A DNA stretch of 64,000 nt from Erpobdella octoculata (GCA_963978895.1 OZ022241.1:18139064-18203063); one strand, 5' to 3'; shown: positions 8,738-18,832, numbered from the stretch's first letter. Notes: generated by a model not told the origin, from the sequence alone. Translations and numbers: made by a program.

Positions 8738-9281
8738 CATCTCATGTGCAAGTGATTGTGGAACATTTGATAGCATGGATTTAAATGGAGATTCCACCTG
8801 TTCATCACGTTCAAAGTAGTTTTTTTATATACTGGCCAGTGAAAGTAAATGCACATTGGTTGGACCTATTACTGGCCGGGTAGCCAGTAGATGGTACTCC
8901 ATGGCCATTATTTGGTACAAATCAAGCTTTTTCAAAAAAAGGCTTTGAAAATTATGCAAAAACCAAGATTTGAATTTGATAGAGATTTTGAAACTGCACA
9001 ATTTTCACATAAATAAATGTATGTGGTCCTATGGGGTAAAAACCTACGTGAGTAGCAAAATACTTGTGGCCAGTAATTGGTCAGTTTACCCTATATATAT
9101 GTATACACATGTGGTGGCAGTTAGGTCATTCTATTTGTAGGTTCACAAAACATTTTAAAGCAATGTTTCACTTCATAAATTAACTATATGGCAACAGACT
9201 AGCGGTCGAGCCAAAGTAAGGAGTTGTTGAGCTCATCATAGTCAAGTCGTTCCGATAAATTATTCATCATTTTGTGATGAT

Positions 9282-9330
9282 TGTCGGTGGCTCAGTGGTA
9301 AGAGTGCTTGCATTCAGGTGGGGCGGTGAC
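9282..9330 (+). other. tRNA-like A-box segment (possible SINE head)
   Basis: GGTGGCTCAGTGGTAAGAG resembles a tRNA A-box, as found at the head of tRNA-derived SINEs. A convincing B-box is not seen downstream and no cloverleaf forms, so this is only a possible SINE relic. Confidence 0.25.
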
Positions 9331-9697
9331 AATTTTGATAAATCTACAGTTCCCCACACAGTTCCCCACCAAAACCATTTCAGACTAATTTAGTTTCTGT
9401 TAATGTGACAGACATTTGACAATTCAACCAAAAAAAGCAAAACATGAATTTCACTGACATACAAAGAATCTTTATGAAAAACTAATTTACAGTGTAGATA
9501 ATCAAAATAAAACTGTAACTATTATTTGGCTGACTGAAAGAAAAATGAGCCATAAATAAAAGTAAAATTGTAGAGCATTAACTCAGAATATGTAGTAATA
9601 GCCAGCAATTGCCATACTAAAAAACTGCCAGATTCTGGTGACCCTGAAATTTATTTTAAGAAAACCATTCCCCAATTTTAGTTTTTTTGCTACTGAC

Positions 9698-9817
9698 CTT
9701 CGAGACATGTTGGTCCAACAAATGAGGTTAGAGAGCAATCACAGTGGTATGATTCCCAGCCTGGTATGCAAACTCCACCATTAGAACACGAATCACGCAT
9801 GCAATCTTTACCAGGGT
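9698..9817 (-). CDS. Neurexin-like exon 4: EGF-like repeat
   Basis: 120 bp from acceptor TTTCAAAG to donor GTCAGT at 9697. It codes DPGKDCMRDSCSNGGVC, IPGWESYHCDCSLTS and FVGPTCLE, with six cysteines in C-x4-C-x5-C-x8-C-x-C-x8-C spacing, an EGF-like module. Confidence 0.85.
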
Positions 9818-11542
9818 CTTTGAAAGGTAATTTACTTAGATTTAAATTTTGCAATTGGTGATATGATGTTGAATTAAATGAAAATTTGTAAAGTTTAATT
9901 GTAAGTCCACATGAAGGACGCATGACTCTATGAATGAAAAATTTCTAACGATGCTGTGACGTCATTCACGCTCATTAGAAATTAAAAGAACAATTTAGGA
10001 GAACTAGAAAAAAAACAAAATAAACCAAAATTTTAAAATAATAAAACAAATAAATGAATACATTTTAATATTCATTTATTTTTCAAATACCACAAAATAT
10101 CTGCGAGGGGTTTAAAAATTCTACCTCTCCCTGAGGGTGCTTCGTCTTTGTAAGAAAAATTGTTTTTGTTAATATAAATTTTCAATGACAAATTAAACAA
10201 AATTACAGAAAAATTGTTTTATAAATAATATATAATTATTAATTGTAGATAATGTTTTAACTTAATCTATTTTTAAATATACAATTAAATAAACAAAAAA
10301 GATTTATTGTCTTGTTTAACTGAAAACGAAAGACTGAAACGCACCCATGCAACCAAGGACAACGTCATCTTTGTGCTCCCGATAGACAATAGCTCTGCCC
10401 GTCTCTAGTAAGTTTGCTTCGCCCCCATCGAGATCTAGAGAAGCCAGACATCCCTGGTACCCTGCCGTTGAAAGAATTTCTTGAGAGAGATCCATGTATC
10501 GACCACCAGGCAGTCCTCCGATATAAAACTGCTCGGTTAAATTGAACAACAGGTTTTGAGGTGGCGATGCGTAATTGAAGTTGTCGAACCTATGGAAATT
10601 TTTATAAAAACAAGTTAACACAATGCAAGTTAACTAACATAAAACTAGCGCTGTAGCAAAATAACTAACACAGCAGCATCGTCAATTCTTAAGATGTGCT
10701 GATTCAAAGTTGGCCGGAGAACTCCGACACTGTGCCATTGGTTGTCTGCCAATGACCCTGTTTCGTGAGATCCAATCATATGGCTGGTGCTTCCTCCCAC
10801 CCCGTATACGTAGCGAATAGCACCACCCACAAGTTCCAAAGCCAAAAAATCATCTCCAAAGGTTGACATGTCTTTATTTTTAGATTGGTCAATAATGCCA
10901 TCATTTGATTTATTAATCGGATATAAGTTGATGTTGTTTTGAAAATTTTTGGTTGTTTCCAAGCGGTCCGTTTTGATTGAACGCTTCAGATCTCTTCTCT
11001 TCGCAGATGCATACATTATGAGACCATCTTCGTGTGAAGTTTTGAATAAAAAATAAATACTAAAAGTTCCTCGCAATTCCAAGGTTGTCAACATAAAAGA
11101 TTCGGGTGTTTTGAAGTTAATTGGATGAACAACAAAATAAGAATTGGTTCCTGGATCACCCGTGGAATCAGTTGGCCTACTTTCGACAGCAGGTGCTTCA
11201 ATAATAATGAATCAAATTATAATCACAACAATTGTTTGCTAAATAGGAATACTAATTTGATTTTTTTAAAAACAGAAACATAGTTATGAATAACTGTCGA
11301 CACTTTTAACCGAATTAAAAGACAAAACCAACTGTTGAAATTAATTAATCTATAAATATAATTAACACAAACTTTAAGTGACCATTACTTGACTTACAGC
11401 TATTCACACACACAGGCACAACAAACATCAGCCACCCAACCAGGGAACTAACCAACCAACCATGGTCTTCTTCTGATCCACAAGCTAATGATGAAAGTAG
11501 CAGGAAAATCCCAACACAATCCATAATTTTTTGATTTAACAT
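9698..11542 (-). CDS. Neurexin-like receptor gene, 5' exons (partial)
   Basis: Four exons read on the minus strand with consistent splice phases: 11542-11398, 11195-10670, 10589-10345 and 9817-9698. The assembled product has a signal peptide, a laminin-G/LNS domain (DDFLALELVGG, DNQWHSVGV, FYIGGLPGG, GYQGCLASLDLDG) and an EGF-like repeat (CMRDSCSNGGVC, CDCSLTSFVGPTC). The LNS-EGF pair best recalls the fifth LNS and third EGF of alpha-neurexin (FQGCLASVDLNG; CDCSMTSFSGPLC). Neurexins are presynaptic adhesion receptors. The gene continues at lower coordinates after the donor at 9697, but the next LNS, the membrane segment and the cytoplasmic tail were not found, and the pogo-like element lies in that direction. 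It could be a short isoform or a gene broken by insertions. Confidence 0.75.
10345..10589 (-). CDS. Neurexin-like exon 3: LNS domain, second part
   Basis: 245 bp from acceptor CATAG (AG at 10591-10590) to donor GTGCGT at 10344. It codes FDNFNYASPPQNLLF, EQFYIGGLPGGRY, GYQGCLASLDLDG and VVLGCM. Phase 2 in and phase 1 out match the neighbouring exons exactly. Confidence 0.82.
10670..11195 (-). CDS. Neurexin-like exon 2: LNS domain, first part
   Basis: 526 bp between a GAAG acceptor (AG at 11197-11196) and a GTTAGT donor at 10669. It codes PAVESRPTDSTGDPG, then LRGTFSIYFLFKTSHEDGL and DDFLALELVGGAIRYVYG, then LADNQWHSVGVLRP. An acidic/basic insert of about 40 residues (YASAKRRDLKRS to DMSTFG) lies between two LNS strands and is not in textbook neurexins. 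Phase in 1, out 2. Confidence 0.8.
11398..11542 (-). CDS. Neurexin-like exon 1: signal peptide
   Basis: Met at 11542 or 11524 precedes a hydrophobic stretch, CVGIFLLLSSLACG, a plausible signal peptide. The exon ends at 11398 before a strong GTAAGT donor (phase 1). The rest of the exon, GWLVSSLVGWLMFVVPVCV, is unusually hydrophobic for a mature extracellular N-terminus. Joining it to exon 2 is supported by phase only. Confidence 0.5.
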
Positions 11543-11559
11543 TAAAACGATATTTTAAG

Positions 11560-11920
11560 TTTTGAAAACTCGGTGTCTTTATTTTGATTTTGTAAATTTA
11601 CTTAATATTTTTATTGAGGTTTCAAGATTAAAAAATGTTTTGGACTTTCCATCTTCAATGAAATTATAATCTTACCGAATTTTGAAAGCTATAAATGCAT
11701 TTCAGAGCAACAAAGCATTTATAAATTTGATTGAAAGCAGCTTCGAAGTTTCAAGTTAATATATATTTTCATTTTTCTTATAAGATTTCCTTAATCATAC
11801 ATCGAATTAAAACCTTTGGTACTCAATTTTTGTTCTTTACGTTGCAAAACAAACTTGAAACCTTTTATATGCGAGGGTCAGTGGCTTTGATGTACTCGGA
11901 GGACGAGGTGACGTAGTGGA
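11560..11920. other. Non-coding DNA upstream of neurexin-like exon 1
   Basis: Nothing recognisable. It would contain the promoter if exon 1 is the true first exon; no clear core promoter is visible. Confidence 0.35.
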
Positions 11921-11922
11921 CA

Positions 11923-12134
11923 GATGTATGTATGTATGTATGTATGTATGTATGTATGTTCGTATGTATGTATGTATGTATGTATGTATGTATGTATGTA
12001 TGTATGTATGTATGTATGTATGTATGTATGTATGTATGTATGTATGTATGTATGTATGTATGTATGTATGTATGTATGTATGTATGTATGTATGTATGTA
12101 TGTATGTATGTATGTATGTATGTATGTATGTATG
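11923..12134. repeat. (ATGT)n microsatellite, 5' of LINE ORF
   Basis: About 53 tetranucleotide units with one GTTCGTATG interruption near 11960. All frames stay open as MYVC/CMYV, but this is not protein coding. Confidence 0.95.
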
Positions 12135-12135
12135 A

Positions 12136-15100
12136 ATGAAAGTCCACAGAACGAAAATGGGCTGCTTAACCGAATTCCGTCAACGTCCTGCATCAGATAT
12201 TAATGCAGGTAAAACGTCGAACATTGCCGGGCCGGAGGCCAACCACAGCCCCGACGCAGTTCAAGATGTGAATCCGGAAGTAGAAATCAGTCAACCTAGG
12301 CCAAGAATTGATTTTCCTGCAGCAGGAGATACAATTGCATGGAAAAAGTTGGACGAAACACTCTCAAAACTTCTCAAAACACGTTCAAGAAATTCATCAA
12401 ATTTCAGTATGAAAGACTTCACTGATGTTATTTACGAAAAAAGCATTGAATTGTTTGGTGTGAAACAAAAACGTCAGGTTCGAAACAATGAAGGCATGAT
12501 TTCTAGACGTCAAAGAGAAATCAATCAGCTGAAGAGAGAAAAAAAACTGTTACGAAAGCGGTGGAAAAGAGCCCAGGAAAATGAAAAAGCTGGTCTCGCA
12601 GAGCTGCGGCAGAGTTTGGGGCGTCGTTTGTCTGCCCTAATGAAGGCCGAGCGTTTTCGGATAAAGAAAAGAAATCAGAGAAATGCCAGGTTTCAGTTCA
12701 TCAAAGACCCATTCAAATATGGAAGAAATTTACTGGACCCACCCAAGTCAGGAACGCTTCAAGCAGACAAGGCAACGCTCGATGAATATTTTCGGTCCGC
12801 ATTCCGTGACCCGCGTGGAGATCAGCAGTTAGAAGAAAGAACCGATCTTCCAGAAATCCCACTTCCAAACTTTTCTTTCAGAGAAGGCATGATTTCGTTA
12901 CTCGAAGTTACTCAATTTCTCTACAGAACAAGAAACAGATCTGCTCCTGGACCAAATGGGGTGCCATATCTCATCTACAAAAAATGCCCAGAAGTATTGA
13001 GATTATTGCATTCTCTACTCGTGGGCTCTTGGGAAAGAAGAAGAATTGAAAGCGAATGGCAAAGAGCAGAAGGTATCTTTATTCCGAAAGAAAAAGACTC
13101 GAAGGAAATACATCAGTTTCGCCCAATTTCATTGTTAAACGTCGAGGGAAAGATATTTTTTGCTGTCCTTGCTCGGAGACTGACAAGCTATGTAATTCAA
13201 AACAATTACATCGACAGGTCTGTTCAGAAGGGAGGAGTGCCAGGAGTACCAGGATGCATCGAACATTCGTCAGTGATCTGGGAAGCATTGAAAAGAGCTA
13301 AAGAAAATCGTCTCAGCTTGCACATTGTCTGGTTAGACTTTGCCAATGCTTATGGAGCCGTTCGTCACCAAATGTTGTGGAGAACTCTCAGATCGCATCA
13401 TGTTCCAAATTTTGTGATAGAAATGTTGCAACAGTATTTTGGACATTTCAAATTGAGGTTGTCTACGTCCTCCTGTTCAACAGAATGGTTCCAGTTAGAA
13501 GTTGGTATAGCAATGGGCTGCTCAATTTCACCCATTCTCTTCGTATTAGCGATGCAGCTGCTTCTGAATGCAGTGGGTTCTCGCGTGGAGGAAGCTTACG
13601 TTGGCAAAGGTATCTTGATGCCATCGGTGAAGGCCTTCATGGATGATACAACTTTGGTTCTAAACAAATGTATCTCAATGCGATGGGCTCTTGATGCATT
13701 CAGCGGGCTGCTATCATGGTGCGGCATGAGTTTCAAGGCAACCAAGTCAAGAAGCTTATCTCTGCGACGAGGCAAGATTGACGACAACGTGACGTTTTCA
13801 GTTGCTGGCAACAGGATCCCAACATTGAGAGAAGAACCGGTTAAGAGCCTGGGAAGGTGGTATGACGATTCGCTTAACGACACTGGACGGTGTTCTGAGG
13901 TTCTTCGATCGGCATTTGAAGATATGAAGAAAATTGATGCGGCCCCACTCCAGAGCAGGTTCAAATTGTGGTTGCTTCAGTTTGTTCTATTACCGAGATT
14001 GCTTTGGCCTCTATCAATGTATGAGATGAGCTTACCATTGGTAGAAAAGCTAGAAAGGAAGATGAATAAATTTACAAGGAAATGGTTGGGTCTGCCTCCG
14101 GGATTTTCTTCGGTAGCTTTGTACAGCAGGACTGCCAAACTGAGGTTGCCACTGAAGTCTTTGGTTGAGGAGTTTAAGATAAACAAGATCCGTACGCAAC
14201 TAATGCTGGATAACTCTTCGGATCAAAGAATTGTGGAGATGGGACCTCTTGTAAAGTCCGGAAAGAAATGGGTAGCCAGAAAGGAGATCGCAGAAGCTGA
14301 AGCCTCTTTACGTTGGACAGAAAGAGTTGGGGCAGTTCAACAGGACAAACGGGGTCTCGGGTCAACCCATCGAATTTGGTGGTCAAAAGCCAGCACCAGT
14401 GAACGAACAAGTCTGGTCATTCAGGAAAGAAAGAAAGCTATCGAGTCCCAGAGAATGATTAAGTTTGTTCAGTTATCTCAACAAGGAGACTGGACGACAT
14501 GGGAAAATGCTGTTCAGCGTTCACTTTCTTGGAAAGACATTTGGCAATACACACCACTACGTTTGTCTTTTTTGATTAGATCTGTTTATGATCAACTGCC
14601 GTCATCCAGCAATCTTCGAAGATGGAAGTTGAAAGACGATGATTCGTGCATGTTATGTGGGCAATCGGAGACTCTCATTCACGTTCTTTCCTGTTGTTCG
14701 TTTTCACTTTCACACGGGAGGTACACTTGGCGTCATAACCAAGTACTCCGAAAATTGCTTGACTTCGTCAAAGAAGCGTGTAAGAAAGCAAAGACAAGAG
14801 GAATACAGCAGAAAAGGAAAATCTACTTTTTGAGAGAAGGCAATCTGAAGTTCCACAGGTTCAGATCTACAAGAGACTTTGAATGTGTGATGGGTGCTGC
14901 CGACGATTGGTCGGTTTCAGCTGATTTGGATGGCGAAAGAAAATTTCCAGAAGCAGTGAGATCTAGCGGCTTAAAGCCGGATATAATTGTATATTCCGAC
15001 TTGGCCAAGACAATGTTCCTGATTGAACTCTCTGTGCCATGGGAAAGTAACATGGAATCTAGCAATATTTTCAAAGAGGAGAGATATAGGGATTTAGCAT

Positions 15101-15327
15101 GTGATTTGAATGCCAAAGGGTTCAGGACTGAAATTTTTGCAGTCGAGGTTGGCGTCCGAGGGTTGGTTAGCAGCTCAATGTTAAAACTGCTGAAAGCTCT
15201 TGGTTTTTCAAACCGAGAAAAAACTCGAGCCATCAAGGAGATCTCCCAGACAGCTGAAGCTGCATCTTTTTGGATTTTCGCTAATAGAAAAAAGAAAGCG
15301 CTACAAGATGCACACGAAATGGTTTAG
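12136..15327 (+). CDS. LINE polyprotein: reverse transcriptase plus restriction-like endonuclease
   Basis: An intact 1063-residue ORF; an in-frame TGA directly precedes the Met at 12136. The N-terminal third is basic and Arg/Lys-rich (QLKREKKLLRKRWKRAQ). RT motifs follow: SAPGPNGVPYLIYK (~residue 275), FRPISLLNVEGK, HIVWLDFANAYGAVRH, AMGCSISPILF, and FMDD in place of the usual YADD (Asp codons near 13642-13647). After the thumb comes a zinc knuckle, CMLCGQSETLIHVLSC (from 14647), then a PD-(D/E)XK-type endonuclease signature, KPDIIV (14974) and FLIELSVPWE (15016). RT, knuckle and C-terminal endonuclease in this order define the R2/R4/Dong/NeSL-like group of often target-specific non-LTR elements. 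No N-terminal C2H2 finger is seen. It appears full length for the ORF, with no visible lesion. Possibly still active. Confidence 0.88.
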   Translation: MKVHRTKMGCLTEFRQRPASDINAGKTSNIAGPEANHSPDAVQDVNPEVEISQPRPRIDFPAAGDTIAWKKLDETLSKLLKTRSRNSSNFSMKDFTDVIYEKSIELFGVKQKRQVRNNEGMISRRQREINQLKREKKLLRKRWKRAQENEKAGLAELRQSLGRRLSALMKAERFRIKKRNQRNARFQFIKDPFKYGRNLLDPPKSGTLQADKATLDEYFRSAFRDPRGDQQLEERTDLPEIPLPNFSFREGMISLLEVTQFLYRTRNRSAPGPNGVPYLIYKKCPEVLRLLHSLLVGSWERRRIESEWQRAEGIFIPKEKDSKEIHQFRPISLLNVEGKIFFAVLARRLTSYVIQNNYIDRSVQKGGVPGVPGCIEHSSVIWEALKRAKENRLSLHIVWLDFANAYGAVRHQMLWRTLRSHHVPNFVIEMLQQYFGHFKLRLSTSSCSTEWFQLEVGIAMGCSISPILFVLAMQLLLNAVGSRVEEAYVGKGILMPSVKAFMDDTTLVLNKCISMRWALDAFSGLLSWCGMSFKATKSRSLSLRRGKIDDNVTFSVAGNRIPTLREEPVKSLGRWYDDSLNDTGRCSEVLRSAFEDMKKIDAAPLQSRFKLWLLQFVLLPRLLWPLSMYEMSLPLVEKLERKMNKFTRKWLGLPPGFSSVALYSRTAKLRLPLKSLVEEFKINKIRTQLMLDNSSDQRIVEMGPLVKSGKKWVARKEIAEAEASLRWTERVGAVQQDKRGLGSTHRIWWSKASTSERTSLVIQERKKAIESQRMIKFVQLSQQGDWTTWENAVQRSLSWKDIWQYTPLRLSFLIRSVYDQLPSSSNLRRWKLKDDDSCMLCGQSETLIHVLSCCSFSLSHGRYTWRHNQVLRKLLDFVKEACKKAKTRGIQQKRKIYFLREGNLKFHRFRSTRDFECVMGAADDWSVSADLDGERKFPEAVRSSGLKPDIIVYSDLAKTMFLIELSVPWESNMESSNIFKEERYRDLACDLNAKGFRTEIFAVEVGVRGLVSSSMLKLLKALGFSNREKTRAIKEISQTAEAASFWIFANRKKKALQDAHEMV

Positions 15328-15587
15328 CCTTGTTTACATTGGGCGATAATCGTTCCGGCGATTTCAAGTCTTGTTTCGAACAGTTTTCTGCTGAACTTTG
15401 AATTTTCGTGTTTCAAGTTAGGAATTTGGAAATTTTTCTCGCCGAAGGGCGTCCGCCTGATCAACGGACGTGGGCCCACCTCTCTCTTAAAAGCGTCAAG
15501 AAGTTTAAGGGCCGAAACGCTAAAAATGAGAGGTTCTTCTTCTGAAGACCTTCGGCGACGAAAGCTCGCAAAGAGTTAAAACACACA
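15328..15587 (+). other. 3' UTR of the restriction-like-endonuclease LINE
   Basis: About 260 bp of GC-richer sequence containing CGGCGATTTCAAG, CAACGGACGTGGGCCCACC and GACCTTCGGCGACG, ending at ACACACACACATACATACA. No ORF. Such UTRs usually carry the RNA recognised by the RT; that role is inferred. Confidence 0.55.
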
Positions 15588-15679
15588 CACATACATACAT
15601 ACATACATATATACATTCAAACATATACATACATACTGAAGTTGAGACATTTATATTTAAGTTATTTTGTGGTGGATAC

Positions 15680-15680
<1 letters not shown>
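15588..15680. repeat. Repeat-flank sequence shared with the tandem units
   Basis: CATACATACATATATACATT through TTTTGTGGTGGAT is the same unique sequence that borders the (CATA)n array in the tandem units (about 25770-25850). Here it is followed by ATGT repeats on the opposite strand sense. Confidence 0.75.
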
Positions 15681-15710
<30 letters not shown>

Positions 15711-16113
15711 TGTATGTATGTATGTATGTATGTATGTATGTATGTATGTATGTATGTATGTATGTATGTATGTATGTATGTATGTATGTATGTATGTATG
15801 TATGTATGTATGTATGTATGTATGTATGTATGTATGTATGTATGTATGTATGTATGTATGTATGTATGTATGTATGTATGTATGTATGTATGTATGTATG
15901 TATGTATGTATGTATGTATGTATGTATGTATGTATGTATGTATGTATGTATGTATGTATGTATGTATGTATGTATGTATGTATGTATGTATGTATGTATG
16001 TATGTATGTATGTATGTATGTATGTATGTATGTATGTATGTATGTATGTATGTATGTATGTATGTATGTATGTATGTATGTATTTATATATGTATGTATG
16101 TATGTATGTATGT
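15681..16113. repeat. (ATGT)n microsatellite, 3' of LINE
   Basis: About 105 units, nearly uninterrupted, with a TATTTATATATG break near 16081. Confidence 0.95.
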
Positions 16114-16189
16114 ACGGATAGAGGGAAAGGTGGATGAATGAAGGAATCAATAAATAAATGAACAAATAAATGAACGCATACAAATAAAA

Positions 16190-16746
16190 ATGACTGTTTG
16201 TTTGTCTTATATACAAGTCCAAATCGCTGGAACAATTTTAACGAAATTATGGCGTGGATGTAGATCTCAAAGAGTATAAAAAGATAGGGTAGGTTCTACT
16301 TTAATTTTGTTATGTTTAAAAAACTTTCCAGGCAATAAGTCCCTATGTACAAACATAACAGGTTATTGCGTAACAAAATTCAAATTTAGTTTACGTAACA
16401 AAGTTTGAAGGCTTCAAGCAGCTTTCAGCAAAACTATTTTATGTTTTATGGACAAAAAGAAGTTAAGAGCGAGAGGAAGAAAGAAAAGGAGCGGGAGCGG
16501 AATAGCAAGAGGAAGAATGAGCGGGAGCGGAAGAGCGATCAAAATTGGAAAAGCAATTGGGAGCGGGGAAGTGAGCAAGTACGGGAGAGCGAGCGGGAGC
16601 GAGAAATCAATTGGTAAAGAAAGAGGAAGTGGGAAAACGAGAACGATCAGGAGAGCGAGCGGGAGCGGGCAAGGACACTGGAGTGATAGAGAACAAACGA
16701 TAGATAAACTTCTAAAAACCCTGGACAACGCGGGTAACCCCGCTAG
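16190..16746 (+). mobile_element. Helitron-like non-autonomous element
   Basis: The 3' end reads CTGGACAACGCGGGTAACCCC then GCTAG with T outside, a degenerate form of the CTAG-ended hairpin terminus found many times in this window. Inside is a purine-rich stretch (AGCGGGAGCGG type, 16470-16675) and a left part (16310-16440) that reappears inverted at about 20500-20640. The 5' end is approximate. No protein coding. Confidence 0.55.
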
Positions 16747-17018
16747 TAAATGAATAAACAAATGTTTGAATGGAAAAATAATAAAATAACTAAAACAAAG
16801 CATACATCTAACGGAACATCACTCACATACATAACTTGAAACATGCACGGAAACACAAACATTGGTCACCTTTGGCCTATGGCCAGTTTGAATTGACCGA
16901 TGGCAACGATCCTTCAAATGTTTTCTTTTGCATTGTTCACGTGAAAAGTTCATTTCATTCGCTAGATGTCAGAACTGAGAAGCCCACATAATAACCTTTC
17001 ATTGTTGTCAAAGTTGAC
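16747..17018. other. Unassigned sequence
   Basis: No gene, RNA or repeat recognised. Confidence 0.35.
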
Positions 17019-17182
17019 GTCATCGTCGTCGTCATATTTATAATTTTAACATAAATAGTAATATTAAAATATATATAAAAATAAAATAATCTAATATCGT
17101 TGCTTGTCGTCGTCGTCGTCGTCGTAATCATCATCATCATCATCACCACCTCATAATCACCATGATGATGATGATGTCATCT
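17019..17182. repeat. Trinucleotide-repeat cluster (CGT/ATC/ATG)
   Basis: Short (CGT)n runs near 17020 and 17105, then (ATC)n and (ATG)n to about 17177, separated by AT-rich sequence. Confidence 0.8.
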
Positions 17183-17454
17183 CGGAGATGCCGTTATCTC
17201 CCTGAGTTTGATGTAGGTTTCTCATAAGGTTTAATTGGGCTCCCAAAAAAAGTGTGAGAACGCCCCCTGATATTGAAATGGGTTTCTTCTATGGTTGAAG
17301 TGGGCCCCAGTCATACTTTTTCGTTTAGGGGAAAAGTGTATAATTGTTTTGAAAATTTTTAGGAAAATTAACCTCCACCGATTCGGTAATTGTCTTTATA
17401 GACAGGAAAAATCTAGAAGTTTTTCGAAAACATTTGGGAGAAATACTTTAGACT

Positions 17455-18528
17455 ACCGCCACGGGACGAAACATGTGACTTTGAGAATGATGAAGATGAG
17501 GAAGAAATGGAGCACATTGAAATTGATAATTTGCTGAATCCGTCCGTTGACGATGACGATCAGATTTTGTACAAACTGCCACCACATTGAAAATGTGCTT
17601 GCCACTTGCTCAATTTGGTTGCGTCGAAAGATACGCAGAAAATGAATGGTTCTTTGAAAAGAATATTTACACAAATCTTTGCAAAAAAGTGAGATAGGTT
17701 GCTTGCTCGTTACCCCTGGGGAAACTCGCTGTAACTCGGTGTATGATGCTGTTTTTAAAATAAATAATATAAATAATAATGATGATCTTGAATGAAAGCT
17801 AGATGAAATATTTGACGATCTCAATGTCAAACGCCTAACAGCTCAGCAGAAACTATTCATATCTGAATATATTCGGGTAATATCGCCTTTATGCAAAGGG
17901 CTCGACATTCTCCAAGGTGAAAAAGATGTTGGTCTAAGTTATCTTCTGCCGGCATTGAACGTTATGAATGCACAGCTGCAAAGTATGCTTGGGTGTGCTG
18001 CCAATCCTCTTACTATATGTGGTCCACTTGTGCATGCCATTATGCATGGGTTAAATACAAGATTTGCAGAAATTTATAATGACTCTAAATCAAGACTTGC
18101 AGCAGTTGTTCATCCCAAGTTCAAGACATATTGGCTCGAAGACTCGATGAACAAGTTTGATTTAGTTAATCTGCTGAAATGTCACGTATTTTTTAAAGAT
18201 GTACGGGAAGAAGAAGCAACGCCTGTATCACTGCAACCGTCACAAGATTTTTTTGCAGTTCTACAAGCTAGACGACAAAACAGAAAAATCCAGTGAAGAC
18301 AAAGATGAAGTGGACAAGTACTTGGCTGACTCTTCTTCGTCTTTAAATTCGTTAACTACCTTTCCAAGTATTCGTAAACTCTACGTTGAAATGAATACTG
18401 GATTGCCTGCAAGTGCTGCTGTGGAGCTATTGTTTTCTTTGAGTGAGCGGGTGTTTGCACCATTGCGCTCAGGGCTGAACAGCCAACACTTTGAAATGAT
18501 TGTTTTTCTTCGTTTAGCTAAATGGTGA
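17455..18528 (+). pseudogene. hAT transposase (BED-type family), broken
   Basis: Pieces in shifting frames give a recognisable hAT transposase: LPPHWKCACHLLNLVASKD (about 17575), LTAQQKLFISEYIRVISPL, DVGLSYLLPALNVMN, GLNTRFAEIYNDS, and finally LPASAAVELLFSLSERVF and FEMIVFLRLAKW (18400-18525), the C-terminal dimerisation domain. In-frame stops (for example after LPPH) and a frameshift near 18290 separate the parts. The N-terminal zinc finger is not found. A TIR-like end follows at 18832. Confidence 0.8.
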
Positions 18529-18679
18529 TTGACTAACTGTATTTTTCATCATTGTGCAATAACATCTGGATTGTTTTATTTTGAACTTTTCTCTATTTTC
18601 ATTTGTTTTTTTTACTTTTGTGCCATTGGATGTGTTTTTAAATTAATATACTTTTTTGTACAAAAAATAAAATATTTGA

Positions 18680-18832
18680 CGAAATGTTTTTGGAAGTATT
18701 GGTGTTTGATATTTGGTAATACTAACAATACTTTTTTAAGTTGGTATTGATATTGGTATTGTCAATACTTTTTTATATGACTATTGGGATTGGTATTTTC
18801 AATACAATTTTTGGATATTGTTAACAACCCTG
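18680..18832. repeat. hAT subterminal repeats and right TIR
   Basis: Several TTGGTATT and GTATTG..AATAC motifs cluster ahead of the end GTTAACAACCCTG (18832). On the other strand this reads CAGGGTTGTTAAC, a hAT-type terminus. The left terminus of this element was not found. Confidence 0.5.

Larger units (their letters stand above)
6484..9091 (+). mobile_element. pogo/Tigger-like DNA transposon, decayed
   Basis: The terminal inverted repeats begin GGGTAAACTGACCAATT at 6484 and, on the minus strand, at 9091. They match over about 27 bp with one difference (GCTGGCC versus ACTGGCC). Each end is flanked by TA (6482-6483, 9092-9093), the Tc1/mariner-pogo target site. Extra CTGGCCAGT motifs lie inside both ends. 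Transposase remnants are on the plus strand, and a CR1/L2-like LINE occupies 7740-8737. Confidence 0.8.

Noticed and set aside
9282..9330. A functional tRNA gene
   Set aside because: Only an A-box-like segment is present; no anticodon arm, B-box or acceptor pairing.
15642..16235. Long MYVC/CMYV and YIHT open frames over ATGT/CATA arrays
   Set aside because: A stop-free tetranucleotide repeat gives open frames in all registers on both strands; no non-repeat coding sequence supports a gene.
17019..17182. Trinucleotide repeats as a coding homopolymer tract
   Set aside because: Short mixed runs with stops nearby and no flanking coding sequence.
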